NCBI GenBank assembly: GCA_036444495.1
Contig: JAZGBC010000236.1
Location: forward strand, 1 to 13,456
DNA length: 13,456 bases
Reading direction: 5' to 3'
Source of the DNA: JAZGBC01 sp036444495
GTDB lineage: Bacteria > Pseudomonadota > Alphaproteobacteria > Kiloniellales > J153
This document shows, piece by piece, positions 1 to 8,200 of this stretch; positions within the stretch are counted from its first letter, which is position 1; each line of letters begins with the position of its first letter. Below the pieces are notes generated by a model that saw only the letters and a list, made by a program, of their open reading frames with translations, was not told where the DNA came from and did not search any database. The position numbers and the translations under genes are program-made.

Positions 1-172
1 TAGCAGCCAGACCGGCCATCGTCCCTGCGCCTAACGCCTCCCTGTGAGGAGCCTATTAGTAGCGCAGTCTGCCGCACTGTCCATAGCTTCCGTGCGGGCA
101 AAGGCAATTATTTCGGGTGCCGGGCCAAGGGGGGGGCCGGGGGCCCCGGCGGGGTGCCTTTCCGGGCCCGCC

Positions 173-1618
173 TCAGTTGCGCCAGAAGCCGGGGGTGATC
201 AGCACCAGCACGGTGAAGAGCTCGAGCCGTCCCAGCAGCATGCCGGCCGAGAGCAGCCACTTGGCCCCGTCGGGCAGCGATTTGAAGTTGCCCGAGGGCC
301 CGATGATCTCGCCCAGGCCCGGTCCCACGTTGGCGATGGCGGAGGCCGCGCCCGATATGGCGGTGACGAAATCCAGCCCGAACAGGCCGAGGCCCGCGGC
401 CAGAAGGGCGAAGCAGGTGATGAAGAGGAAGAAGAAACCCATGACCGATTCGGCGACCTGCTCGGGAATGGGCTTCTTGTTGTAGTAGGGAAAGAAGACG
501 CCGTGCGGCTGGAGCAGGCGCTTGAGTTGCGCCTTGGCCGTGGCGTGCAGCACCTGGAAGCGGAAGATCTTGATGCCGCAGGTGGTCGAGCCGGCGCAGC
601 CGCCGATGAACATGAGCACGAACATGAGCGCCATGACGAAGCCGCCCCAGGTGTCGAAGGCCGCGGTCGAATAGCCCGTGCCGGTCATGATCGAAATCAC
701 GTTGAAGGCGGCGTAGCGCAGGGAGTCGCCGCCTTCCATGATGTTCTGGCGCCAGAGCCAGCCCGCGGTCACCAGGATCGAGAAGGCCAGGATGGTGAAC
801 AGCCAGCGCACCTGGGGGTCGCGGTGGAAGACGCGCAGGTTGCCGCGGATCAGGCGCAGGTAAAGCACGAAGGGCATACTGCCCAGCACCATGAAGACGC
901 AGACCGCCCAGTCGATGGCGGCGCTGTCGAAGTGCGCCAGGGACTGGTCCGAGGTGGAGAAGCCGCCGGTGGCGATCGAGGTCATGGCGTGGGCCACCGC
1001 CTCGAAGCCCGTCATGCCCAGGAGCCACAGCACGATGGCGGCGAGCGCGGTCAGGAAGACGTAGACGAGGCTGATGCCGCCGGCGATCTGCGCCGCCCGG
1101 GGCAGGACCTTGTCGGTCTCGAAGGCCTCGATGCGGAACAGCTGCATGCCGCCGACCTGGAGCATGGGCAGGATGGCGACCGCCATGACGATGATGCCGA
1201 TGCCGCCCAGCCATTGCAGGATGGCGCGCCACAGCAGGATACCCGGCGGGGCGCCGTCCAGGCCGACGATGACCGTGGCGCCCGTCGTGGTCACCCCCGA
1301 CATGGACTCGAAAAAGGCGTCGGTGATGCTCAGGTCCAGCTCGGAGTAGACGAAGGGCAACGCGCCGAATACGGCGATCACCATCCAGGCGAGGTTGGTC
1401 ATGATGAAGGCCTGACGCAGCGAGAAACTGCGCCAGCCTCCACGGGTCATCAGCATCATGGAGACGCCGATGAACAGCGACGTGGCCGAGGCGGCGGCAA
1501 AGACCTGCCAGTCGGGATGGCCGATGAGCGCGTCCACCACGGCCGGGATGATCATGGCCACCGCCAGGACGGACAGCAGGATTCCCAGGATGAAGATGAC
1601 CGGCCGGAACTCAATCAT
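173..1618 (-). CDS. trkH: TrkH-family potassium uptake channel subunit
   Basis: Inner-membrane K+-translocating subunit of a Trk/Ktr-type uptake system, which normally works with a cytoplasmic NAD/ATP-binding TrkA partner not present in this window. The 481-residue protein is the usual length and is hydrophobic throughout. It has the four pore-loop repeats of the SKT superfamily: TTTGAT (about 110-115), SIATGGF (214-220), SIMTGTGYS (309-317) and AIANVGPGLG (428-436), each contributing the selectivity-filter glycine. A polar loop near 355-390 follows FIGGCAGSTTCGIK, as is typical of TrkH. The ATG at 1618 gives a natural hydrophobic first helix, but only a weak AGGG lies upstream of it. The gene is 85 bases downstream of folE on the same strand and may share its transcript or use the possible extended -10 near 1670. 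Family assignment is secure; ion preference and partner are inferred. Confidence 0.95.
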   Translation of the reverse strand: MIEFRPVIFILGILLSVLAVAMIIPAVVDALIGHPDWQVFAAASATSLFIGVSMMLMTRGGWRSFSLRQAFIMTNLAWMVIAVFGALPFVYSELDLSITDAFFESMSGVTTTGATVIVGLDGAPPGILLWRAILQWLGGIGIIVMAVAILPMLQVGGMQLFRIEAFETDKVLPRAAQIAGGISLVYVFLTALAAIVLWLLGMTGFEAVAHAMTSIATGGFSTSDQSLAHFDSAAIDWAVCVFMVLGSMPFVLYLRLIRGNLRVFHRDPQVRWLFTILAFSILVTAGWLWRQNIMEGGDSLRYAAFNVISIMTGTGYSTAAFDTWGGFVMALMFVLMFIGGCAGSTTCGIKIFRFQVLHATAKAQLKRLLQPHGVFFPYYNKKPIPEQVAESVMGFFFLFITCFALLAAGLGLFGLDFVTAISGAASAIANVGPGLGEIIGPSGNFKSLPDGAKWLLSAGMLLGRLELFTVLVLITPGFWRN

Positions 1619-1669
1619 CGGACCCTGGGGCTCCCATCAGATGAACCGCCGCGCGATTGCCAAGGTGGA

Positions 1670-1678
1670 GTTATACCA
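1670..1678 (-). promoter_or_regulatory. possible extended -10 promoter of trkH
   Basis: Read on the minus strand this is TGGTATAAC, close to the extended -10 consensus TGnTATAAT. It lies in the folE-trkH gap about 50 bases before the trkH start. No good -35 is seen upstream. It could be an internal promoter letting trkH be expressed apart from folE, or chance. Confidence 0.3.
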
Positions 1679-1703
1679 AAAGAGCCGGCTGCCGGGATGC
1701 CGC

Positions 1704-2366
1704 TCAGGCGATCGGCGCCCCGCCGAGCCCGCCGCCGTTGCCGATCAGGGAGAGGAACTCCCGGCGGGTGCGGGGATCGCTGCGGAAGCGGCCCAGCATG
1801 CGGCTGGTGATCATGGCCGCGCCCGGCTTCTGAACGCCCCGGGTGGTCATGCATTGGTGCACGGCCTCGATGACCACGCCCACGCCCTGGGGCTCGAGGA
1901 CCTGCTCGAGGGTGTTGGCGATCTGGGCCGTCATCTTCTCCTGGATCTGCAGGCGCCGGGCGTAGGCCTCGACCAGGCGGGCCAGCTTGCTGATGCCCAC
2001 GACCCGCTTCTCCGGCAGGTAGGCGACGTGGGCCTTGCCGATGATCGGCATCATGTGATGCTCGCAGTGCGATACGAAGCGAATGTCGCGCAGGATCACC
2101 ATCTCGTCGTAGCCCTCGACCTCCTCGAAGGTCCGCTGCAGGAGCTCGACCGGATCGACCAGGTAGCCCTCGAAGCGCTCCTCGTAGGAACGCACCACCC
2201 GGTCCGGCGTGGCGAGCAGCCCCTCCCGCTTCGGGTCGTCACCGGCCCAGCGGATGAGGACCTCGACCGCGGCGACCGCCTCGTCCCGGCTCGGCCGCTG
2301 GGCCGCGGGCGCCTCGCTGCGTTCCGGAGACTCTTTGATCTTGCCGATGGGGCGGTTGGAATTCAC
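1704..2366 (-). CDS. folE: GTP cyclohydrolase I
   Basis: Cytosolic homodecameric zinc enzyme that converts GTP to 7,8-dihydroneopterin triphosphate, the first step of tetrahydrofolate (and pterin) synthesis. The 220 residues match the family length (about 220). The zinc ligands are visible in SHCEHHMMP (Cys101, His104) and HQCMTTRGV (Cys172), with His103 beside them as in the family's catalytic His-His pair. ATPDRV (52-57), GISKLARLV (124-132) and RLQIQEKMT (138-146) are further type IA signatures. The start is a GTG at 2366; no ATG in frame would leave a complete enzyme. The ribosome site is weak (AGGG about 12 bases upstream, AAAGAG closer). It is 29 bases downstream of apaG, so the two are probably cotranscribed. 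This is the canonical folE, not the zinc-independent FolE2. Confidence 0.97.
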   Translation of the reverse strand: MNSNRPIGKIKESPERSEAPAAQRPSRDEAVAAVEVLIRWAGDDPKREGLLATPDRVVRSYEERFEGYLVDPVELLQRTFEEVEGYDEMVILRDIRFVSHCEHHMMPIIGKAHVAYLPEKRVVGISKLARLVEAYARRLQIQEKMTAQIANTLEQVLEPQGVGVVIEAVHQCMTTRGVQKPGAAMITSRMLGRFRSDPRTRREFLSLIGNGGGLGGAPIA

Positions 2367-2395
2367 GCTCTTTAGTTTCCCTTTTGCCCGGTCCG

Positions 2396-2788
2396 TCAGT
2401 GCAGCTGCACCGGCTGGTGCGGGCTGTCGAGGGAGAAGGGGGGTACGGCCACGTCGAAGCGCCGGCCGGTTTCGGCTTCCATCTCATAGGTGCCGACCAT
2501 GATGCCCGAGGGCGTGGGCAGGGGGGTGCCGCTGGTGTATTCAAAGGACTCGCCGGGCTTGAGCGTCGGTTGCTCGCCGACCACGCCCACGCCGCGCACC
2601 TCCTGTATCCGGCCCCGGGAGTCGGTGATGCGCCAGTGGCGGTTGAGCAGTTGCACCGTCTCGCCGCCCAAGTTCTCGATGCGCACCTGATAGGCCCAGA
2701 CGAAATGGTTCTCGTTGGGCGAGGACTGGTCCTCGAGGTAGATCGGCTCGACCGTGACGCGGATGGAATCGGTTATTTCGTGGTACAT
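2396..2788 (-). CDS. apaG: ApaG family protein
   Basis: Small single-domain beta-sandwich (DUF525/ApaG fold). E. coli apaG is linked to the rsmA-apaG-apaH region and affects Co2+/Mg2+ homeostasis, but the biochemical role remains poorly defined. The 130 residues cover the whole family length. Characteristic segments are SIRVTVEPIYLEDQSSP (8-24), the VWAYQVRIEN strand, LLNRHWRITD (48-57), the glycine-rich VRGVGVVGEQPTLKPGESFEYTSG part and the terminal PTPSGIMVGTYEM. The ATG at 2788 follows a weak purine-rich stretch. It is the first gene of a minus-strand cluster apaG-folE-trkH, with a good promoter 55-85 bases upstream. Here it is uncoupled from rsmA and apaH, so its old operon partners say nothing about function. 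Confidence 0.93.
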   Translation of the reverse strand: MYHEITDSIRVTVEPIYLEDQSSPNENHFVWAYQVRIENLGGETVQLLNRHWRITDSRGRIQEVRGVGVVGEQPTLKPGESFEYTSGTPLPTPSGIMVGTYEMEAETGRRFDVAVPPFSLDSPHQPVQLH

Positions 2789-2844
2789 GATCTCGCGCTT
2801 TCCACTGCCCTAAACCCTGGCTGCCTTTGGAGACGAATCGGGTC

Positions 2845-2873
2845 ATTCTACGTCCGGGCGGGGGAGATGTCCA
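2845..2873 (-). promoter_or_regulatory. sigma70-type promoter for apaG-folE(-trkH)
   Basis: On the minus strand, TGGACA (2868-2873, five of six against TTGACA) is followed by a 17-base spacer and TAGAAT (2845-2850, five of six against TATAAT). The expected transcript start is near 2838, about 50 bases before the apaG ATG. No other strong candidate is seen in the apaG upstream region. Confidence 0.6.
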
Positions 2874-2979
2874 AGCGGCCCCGGTCCCCCCGATCGCCGG
2901 TCTTTATAGGGATAGGGGTACCGCGTCAAACGGCCGGGTGGCGGCCTCCTGCGGCGCTGGCCGGCGGCCCAGGGGCGCC

Positions 2980-3008
2980 TTGAACTGGGGGCGGGACCTG
3001 CCTATAAG
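2980..3008 (+). promoter_or_regulatory. promoter of tRNA-Gly
   Basis: TTGAAC at 2980-2985, a 17-base GC-rich spacer, then TATAAG at 3003-3008. The predicted start falls near 3015, leaving a leader of about 16 bases before the mature tRNA at 3031. Spacing and hexamers both fit a strong housekeeping promoter. Confidence 0.75.
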
Positions 3009-3030
3009 TTGACGGTAGAAGTCTCGAGGC

Positions 3031-3105
3031 GCGGGTGTAGCTCAGTGGTAGAGCACGAGCTTCCCAAGCTCGGTGTCGAGGGTTCGATCCCCTTCACCCG
3101 CTCCA
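3031..3105 (+). tRNA. tRNA-Gly (anticodon CCC), CCA encoded
   Basis: A full cloverleaf can be drawn by eye. The acceptor stem GCGGGTG (3031-3037) pairs with CACCCGC (3095-3101). The D arm is GCTC/GAGC around AGTGGTA, and the anticodon stem CGAGC/GCTCG encloses the loop TTCCCAA. The T arm is GAGGG-TTCGATC-CCCTT. The discriminator is T at 3102 and CCA is encoded at 3103-3105. Loop position 33 is T and positions 34-36 are CCC, which reads the glycine codon GGG. No T-rich terminator hairpin is visible right after the gene. Confidence 0.97.
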
Positions 3106-3218
3106 AATCTTCGAAAAAATGACTCTAAATTCGATAAATCCCCTACCCTGATCGCGGGTTAAATTCTTACTATATTGCTGCTTCTTTTCACTAGGTTGGC
3201 TCTGGCGGGAGCAGTCCA

Positions 3219-4052
3219 GTGGCTCGAAAATGTCTTGGCTATTTGGGGACGGTCGCGCTGTCGTTCGCGATCCTTTTCGTCTTTGCAAAGCTTGCACTCG
3301 ATAAGTTCGAACATGATGGCCCTCCCACTGCCCGGCAGCCGGATTCGACCACTTCCGCCGCGAAAACTCCTGGATTTCAGAGGGCTCGAGACACGCCGGA
3401 AGGCAGCGGCTCCCCGACGGTTCGCCGGGCCCAGCAGTTGCTTTCGAAACTCGGCTACGATCCTGGTCCTGTTGACGGGATGCCGGGAATTAAAACCCGT
3501 TTAGCCGTCGGCAGGTTCCAAAAGGACCGCGGGCTGGCAGAGGACGGGACTATTAATCGGCAGCTGATATCTGCATTAGAATCCGCGCCGCTGCGGGCTA
3601 GCATTCCAGAATCCTCGCCGCTGCGCGTTAGCGCTCCTGGTCTGGGAATCAGGCGCGCTTCGCTTCAGGGACTATTCGAGTCTCCTGAGATTGGGTTCGA
3701 ATTCGAAAACTCGCCCCTTGCCGATGGGCGGCCACGTGTAACGGGTACGTCCAAGAATGGAATAGCGCTACTCGAATTGATTGGGCCGCCGAACAATCTG
3801 AGCAGTGCCACTATGACGATTGGCACACCTGACGATGCACCGGCTGCCGTGGCCGAGAATTCCTTTTATATGATGGGTTTCGTAAAACACGCCTTTCCCG
3901 AATGGGCCGGTGCGACAAGCTGGGTTAATTCGAACTTGGACAGAGCCGTGGATTCAGGGGAGATAAGAAGGGTTTATGGGTCCAAACAGATTTCGATTTC
4001 CGTGACTCAAGGTTTGGGGATGATTTCGATAACCATCAAGGGAACGCGCTGA
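3219..4052 (+). CDS. membrane-anchored peptidoglycan-binding domain protein, unknown function
   Basis: I do not recognise the whole protein (277 residues). A short basic N-terminus (MARKC) precedes one hydrophobic helix at about 8-26, predicting a signal anchor with the rest in the periplasm. After a Thr/Ser/Pro-rich linker (about 32-64) comes a PG_binding_1-like domain at 66-120, with the hallmark LGYDPGPVDGMPGIKTR and FQKDRGLAEDG. A 10-residue tandem duplication (121-140) links it to an unrecognised C-terminal alpha/beta domain (about 155-277) with predicted order beta-beta-alpha-alpha-beta-beta. No hydrolase motif is seen. The GTG start is forced: an in-frame TAG lies at 3192 and no other start precedes the membrane helix; GGGAG at 3207-3211 is a good ribosome site. 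Codon use (TTA, ATA, AGA) is more AT-rich than in flanking genes, which suggests relaxed selection or acquisition. It lies 114 bases after tRNA-Gly and converges on the dehalogenase gene. Confidence 0.8.
   Translation: MARKCLGYLGTVALSFAILFVFAKLALDKFEHDGPPTARQPDSTTSAAKTPGFQRARDTPEGSGSPTVRRAQQLLSKLGYDPGPVDGMPGIKTRLAVGRFQKDRGLAEDGTINRQLISALESAPLRASIPESSPLRVSAPGLGIRRASLQGLFESPEIGFEFENSPLADGRPRVTGTSKNGIALLELIGPPNNLSSATMTIGTPDDAPAAVAENSFYMMGFVKHAFPEWAGATSWVNSNLDRAVDSGEIRRVYGSKQISISVTQGLGMISITIKGTR
3579..3638 (+). repeat. 30-base tandem duplication inside the peptidoglycan-binding protein gene
   Basis: Two adjacent 30-base units (3579-3608 and 3609-3638) match at 24 of 30 positions and are in frame. 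They encode ESAPLRASIP and ESSPLRVSAP, residues 121-130 and 131-140. This lengthens the Pro/Ser linker between the peptidoglycan-binding domain and the C-terminal domain. Confidence 0.85.
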
Positions 4053-4123
4053 CTCTGCCATCGGCCCGGCGCCGGCGGTCAGGGCGCTGCGAAGTCTGCC
4101 GCTTTCCCGTTCCCGCGGGGCCG

Positions 4124-5002
4124 TTAAGCGTCCAAGAGCTGGTGCCTGAAATAGGCCACGTTGGTGACCAGCCCGGGCAGCAGCCACTGGAACAGGCGGC
4201 TCATCTCGAGGACCTCGTCGAGCGAGGCGTCCTTTGCCGCGGCCGCCCGCAGCGCCTCGCCCCCGAGCCCGCCGGGATTGGGCAGGCTGGTTGCCGCCGC
4301 CACGGCGCGCTCGTGCACCGCCTGTACGATGGCCTCGTGCTCGGGCCCGCCGACCACCGTCTTGAGATCGACCCAGGCGCGGTGGAAATAGCTGGGCCAG
4401 CGCGCGAAGGCCCGGTAGTCGGTGTTGACGAAGGGCAGCTTCAGGATCGCCTTGATGTCGTCGTAGAGCGCGCGGGTCGGCGGGTCGGCGTGGTGCGCCT
4501 CCATGAGCAGGAAGGGCACGCTCACGTTAGGCGCATGGCGGCCCTCGAAGGCGGGGGCCTCGCTGGCCCCGCTCATCTCGCCGCCCTCCAGCAGATGGCG
4601 CGTGATGGCGGCGATGATGACGTAAGGGAAATTGCCGTGGGAGAAGACCTCGTTCATTTCCCGGATGTTGCCGATCTCGCGCGGCGCGTAGCCCAGCTCA
4701 GTGAGGCGCGCGGCGATGGGGGGCGGATTCAGCTCCTTGACCGCCGCCTCGGTGAAGGCGCGCAGGTCCAGGAAGGCCTCGACGAAGGGGCGGCTCGCGC
4801 AGAGCGGCCGCAGGCCCGTCCAGAAGGTGTCGTAGAAGGTGGGATAGTGGGCGTAGGCCATGGTGACCACGCCCATCCAGGGCACCTGGAACACGGCCTT
4901 TATGTCCTCGTAGTGTTCCTTCACCCGGCCTTCCGCCAGGTATTCGGGCAGGGGGTGGATTTCGGGGATCGGATCGGGGCGAAGGCGCGGCAGCGCGGTC
5001 AT
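4124..5002 (-). CDS. DehI-family 2-haloacid dehalogenase homologue
   Basis: Resembles group I 2-haloacid dehalogenases (DehI, often annotated 'halocarboxylic acid dehydrogenase DehI'). These cytosolic enzymes hydrolyse both D- and L-2-haloacids to 2-hydroxyacids with inversion. The 292 residues match the family (about 295). The internal pseudo-dimer typical of DehI is visible: HYEDIKAVFQVPWMGVV...HYPTFYDTFW (30-61) mirrors LYDDIKAILKLPFVNTD...RWPSYFHRAW (179-210). Aligned from memory with Pseudomonas putida DehI, the catalytic Asp189 corresponds to Asp195 (NTDYRAFARWP) and Asn114 to Asn124 (SHGNFPYV). The ATG at 5002 follows GGGAGG five to six bases away, a strong ribosome site. No signal peptide is seen. 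It stands alone, divergent from pyruvate carboxylase. Substrate is unproven: many chromosomal homologues have no tested activity. Confidence 0.75.
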   Translation of the reverse strand: MTALPRLRPDPIPEIHPLPEYLAEGRVKEHYEDIKAVFQVPWMGVVTMAYAHYPTFYDTFWTGLRPLCASRPFVEAFLDLRAFTEAAVKELNPPPIAARLTELGYAPREIGNIREMNEVFSHGNFPYVIIAAITRHLLEGGEMSGASEAPAFEGRHAPNVSVPFLLMEAHHADPPTRALYDDIKAILKLPFVNTDYRAFARWPSYFHRAWVDLKTVVGGPEHEAIVQAVHERAVAAATSLPNPGGLGGEALRAAAAKDASLDEVLEMSRLFQWLLPGLVTNVAYFRHQLLDA

Positions 5003-5039
5003 GCATGCCTCCCTGGTTTTGCGTTTTTGTGCCTATTTC

Positions 5040-5059
5040 AATCCGCGATCGCGCGGATT
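5040..5059. promoter_or_regulatory. inverted repeat, possible operator between dehalogenase and pyc
   Basis: AATCCGCG (5040-5047), four bases ATCG, then CGCGGATT (5052-5059) form perfect 8-base arms. It lies 38 bases upstream of the dehalogenase start in the divergent intergenic region, where a repressor or activator site would be expected. On the plus strand it runs into TTTTT, so a terminator-like hairpin is an alternative, although no plus-strand gene ends here. Confidence 0.4.
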
Positions 5060-5147
5060 TTTGCATCAGAGCACCAAAGATAGCATGGCGTCGCCACGTT
5101 ACCAGATCACGGCTGCGCGATGGCATAACCGAAACGAGGGTCGCACC

Positions 5148-5204
5148 ATGAGTAAATTTGTGGTTGAGCCCGGGTGCCCGCGTGGGTTCTTATCCGGCCG
5201 ATGA
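5148..5204 (+). CDS. possible 18-codon leader ORF upstream of pyc
   Basis: An ATG-started ORF encodes MSKFVVEPGCPRGFLSGR and stops at a TGA 54 bases before the pyc ATG. GAGGG lies about eight bases before its start, a plausible ribosome site. It has no run of a single amino acid that would suggest classic attenuation, and it may be chance. Its position in the presumed pyc leader is the only reason to list it. Confidence 0.2.
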   Translation: MSKFVVEPGCPRGFLSGR

Positions 5205-5258
5205 CAGGGAGGCCCCGTTCCGAAGCCGGAGCAGGGCAGGGAAAGGAAATGGGCGCGC

Positions 5259-8200
5259 ATGACCCGTGAGGGCGCATCCGGGGCCGGACTTCGGCGCATT
5301 CGCAAGCTGCTGGTAGCGAACCGCAGCGAGATCGCGATTCGCGTCTGCCGCGCTGCCACCGAGCTGGGAGTCCGCACGGTCGCGGTCTATTCCTACGAGG
5401 ACCGTTTCGCCCTGCACCGTTTCAAGGCGGACGAAAGTTATCTGATCGGCCGGGGCAAGGAGCCGGTCCAGGCCTATCTCGACATCGGCGAGGTTCTGCG
5501 CATTGCACGCGAGGCGCACTGCGACGCGATCCATCCGGGTTATGGCTTCCTGTCCGAGAATCCGGCGCTGGCGCGCAGCTGCGCCGAGGCCGGCATCGTG
5601 TTTGTCGGGCCGCCGCCCGAGGTGATGCAGGCGCTGGGCTCGAAGGTCGAGGCCCGCGCCTTGGCCGAACGCGCCGGCATCCCTGTCGTGCCCGCCACGG
5701 GAGCGCTGCCCGAAGACCCGGCGGAGACCGCGCGCCTGGCCGCCGCCGTAGGCTATCCGCTGATGCTCAAGGCGATCTGGGGCGGCGGCGGACGTGGCAT
5801 GCGGGTTATCGAGGCGGAGTCCGAGCTGGCGGAGCAGGTCGCCGCCGGCCGACGCGAGGCCAAGGCCGCCTTCGGGCGCGACGAGGTTTTCCTGGAGAAG
5901 CTGGTGCGCCGCGCGCGCCACGTCGAAGTCCAAATCTTGGCCGACCGGCACGGCGAGGTTGTGCACCTCTTCGAGCGCGACTGCACCATGCAGCGGCGCA
6001 ATCAGAAGGTCGTCGAGCGCGCCCCCGCGCCTTACCTGGACGAGGCGGCGCGCGAGAAGCTTTGCGGCTACGCGGTGGGCCTGGCGCGCGAGGCCGGTTA
6101 CCGCAACGCCGGCACGGTGGAGTTCTTGATGGACGTCGACGACGGCGCCTTCTACTTCATCGAGGTCAATCCGCGCATCCAGGTGGAGCACACCGTGACC
6201 GAGGAGGTCACGGGCGTCGATCTGGTTAAGGCACAGATTCGCCTTGCCCAGGGCGCCGCTATCGGCTCGCCGGAGAGCGGCGTGCCGCTCCAGGAAAATA
6301 TCGCGCTCAACGGTCACGCCCTGCAATGCCGGATCACGACCGAGGATCCGCTCAACAAGTTCATCCCCGACTACGGGCGCATCACGGCCTATCGCGGGGC
6401 AACCGGCTTCGGCATCCGGCTCGACGGCGGCACGGCTTTTTCCGGGGCCATGATTACGCCCTTCTATGACTCGCTCTTGGAGAAGGTGACCGCCTGGGCG
6501 CCCAGCGCCGAGGAAGTTACCGCCCGCATGGACCGGGCCCTGCGTGAGTTCCGTATCCGCGGCGTGGCGACCAATCTCTGGTTCCTCGAGGCCCTGATCG
6601 GCCACCCCAGTTTCCAGGGCGGCGACTACACCACCCGCTTCATCGACGACACGCCCGAACTCTTCGAGTTCCATCCGCGGCGCGATCGGGCGACGCGTCT
6701 GCTCACCTACATCGGCGAGGTCGTGGTCAACGGCAACGACGAGGTCAAGGACCGTCCCGTCCCGCGGCGCGAGTCAGCGCCCGAGCCGCCGGCCCCGCCG
6801 GATGGAGAAATTCCCTCCGGCAGCCGAGATCGTTTCCTCGACCTCGGGCCCGAGGGTTTCGCCAAATGGATGCTGGACCAGCAGCGCGTTCTGGTCACCG
6901 ACACCACGATCCGGGACGCGCACCAATCGCTGCTCGCCACGCGCATGCGCAGTTACGACATGCTGGCCGTTGCGCCCTATTACGCGGGGGCGCTGTCCGG
7001 TCTCTTTTCGCTCGAATGCTGGGGCGGGGCGACCTTCGATGTCGCTATGCGCTTCCTCAAGGAAGACCCCTGGGAGCGCTTGGAGGAATTGCGGGCGCAC
7101 ATCCCGAATATCCTGTTCCAGGCGCTTCTGCGTGGAGCCAACGGGGTCGGCTACAAGAACTACCCGGACAACGTGGTGCGCTATTTCATCGCTCGGGCCG
7201 CCGAGGCGGGAATCGATCTCTTCCGCATCTTCGATTCACTCAATTGGATCGAGAACATGCGGGTCTCCATCGACGCGGTGCGCCAGGCGGGCAAGCTCTG
7301 CGAACCCTCGATCTGCTACAGCGGTGATCTGACGAACCCGCGCGAGGAGAAGTACGACATCAAATATTACGTCGGCCTGGCCAAGGAGCTGGAGGCCGCG
7401 GGCGCGCACATCCTGGGCATCAAGGACATGGCCGGCCTGTGCAAACCCGAGGCCGCTCGGCGTCTGGTCTCGGTGCTCAAGCAGGAAATCGGCATCCCCA
7501 TTCACTTCCACACCCATGACACCAGCGGCATGGCGGCGGCCAGCGTGCTGGCCGCAGTCGAGGCAGGTGTGGATGCGGTTGACGCCGCCATGGATTCCAT
7601 GAGCGGGCTGACGTCCCAGCCCAATCTGGGCTCGATCGTCGAGGGCCTGCGCGGCCAGGCGCGCGATACTGGACTAGACCGGGAAACCCTGCGCCGGACG
7701 GCGGCCTACTGGGAGAGGGTGCGGTGCGAGTATCTGGCCTTCGAGAGCGACATGCGGGCCGGTTCGGCCAGCGTCTTCGAGCACGGCATGCCCGGCGGGC
7801 AATATACCAACCTGCGTCAGCAGGCCCGCGCCGTTGGGCTCGAAAGGCACTGGCCCGAGGTGGCCGAGGCCTATGCGGCCGTCAACCGCCTGTTCGGCGA
7901 TGTCATCAAGGTCACCCCGACTTCCAAGGTGGTCGGCGACATGGCGCTGTTCATGGTGACCAACGACCTGACTCCTGAAGCGGTTCTGGACCCAAAGCGC
8001 GAGATCGCCTTTCCCGAATCCGTCGTGCAGTTCTTTCGCGGCGAGTTGGGCCAGCCGCCCGGCGGCTTCCCCGAGGCCCTGCAGCGAAAGGTGCTCAAGG
8101 GAGCCGCGCCCTTGACTGTGCGCCCGGGCTCGGTACTGCCCGCGGTCGATCTGGACGCCGCGCGCGCCGAGGTAGAGAACAAGGTACACCGCCACGTGAG

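Noticed and set aside
44..1810. 588-codon plus-strand ORF across trkH
   Set aside because: It is antisense to a clear TrkH gene. Its His/Asp/Gly/Gln-rich, low-complexity product is typical of a shadow frame in GC-rich DNA.
3031..4123. Integrated island with tRNA-Gly as attachment site
   Set aside because: No integrase gene is present and no second copy of the tRNA 3' end is visible downstream within the window. Only the atypical codon use remains as a hint.
5040..5065. Plus-strand rho-independent terminator (inverted repeat plus TTTTT)
   Set aside because: No plus-strand gene ends upstream, and the T run partly belongs to the repeat arm. An operator or chance repeat is more likely.
5190..6674. 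494-codon minus-strand ORF within pyc
   Set aside because: It lies opposite the biotin carboxylase domain, whose motifs are all in the plus frame. The antisense product has no recognisable domain and is a codon-bias shadow.
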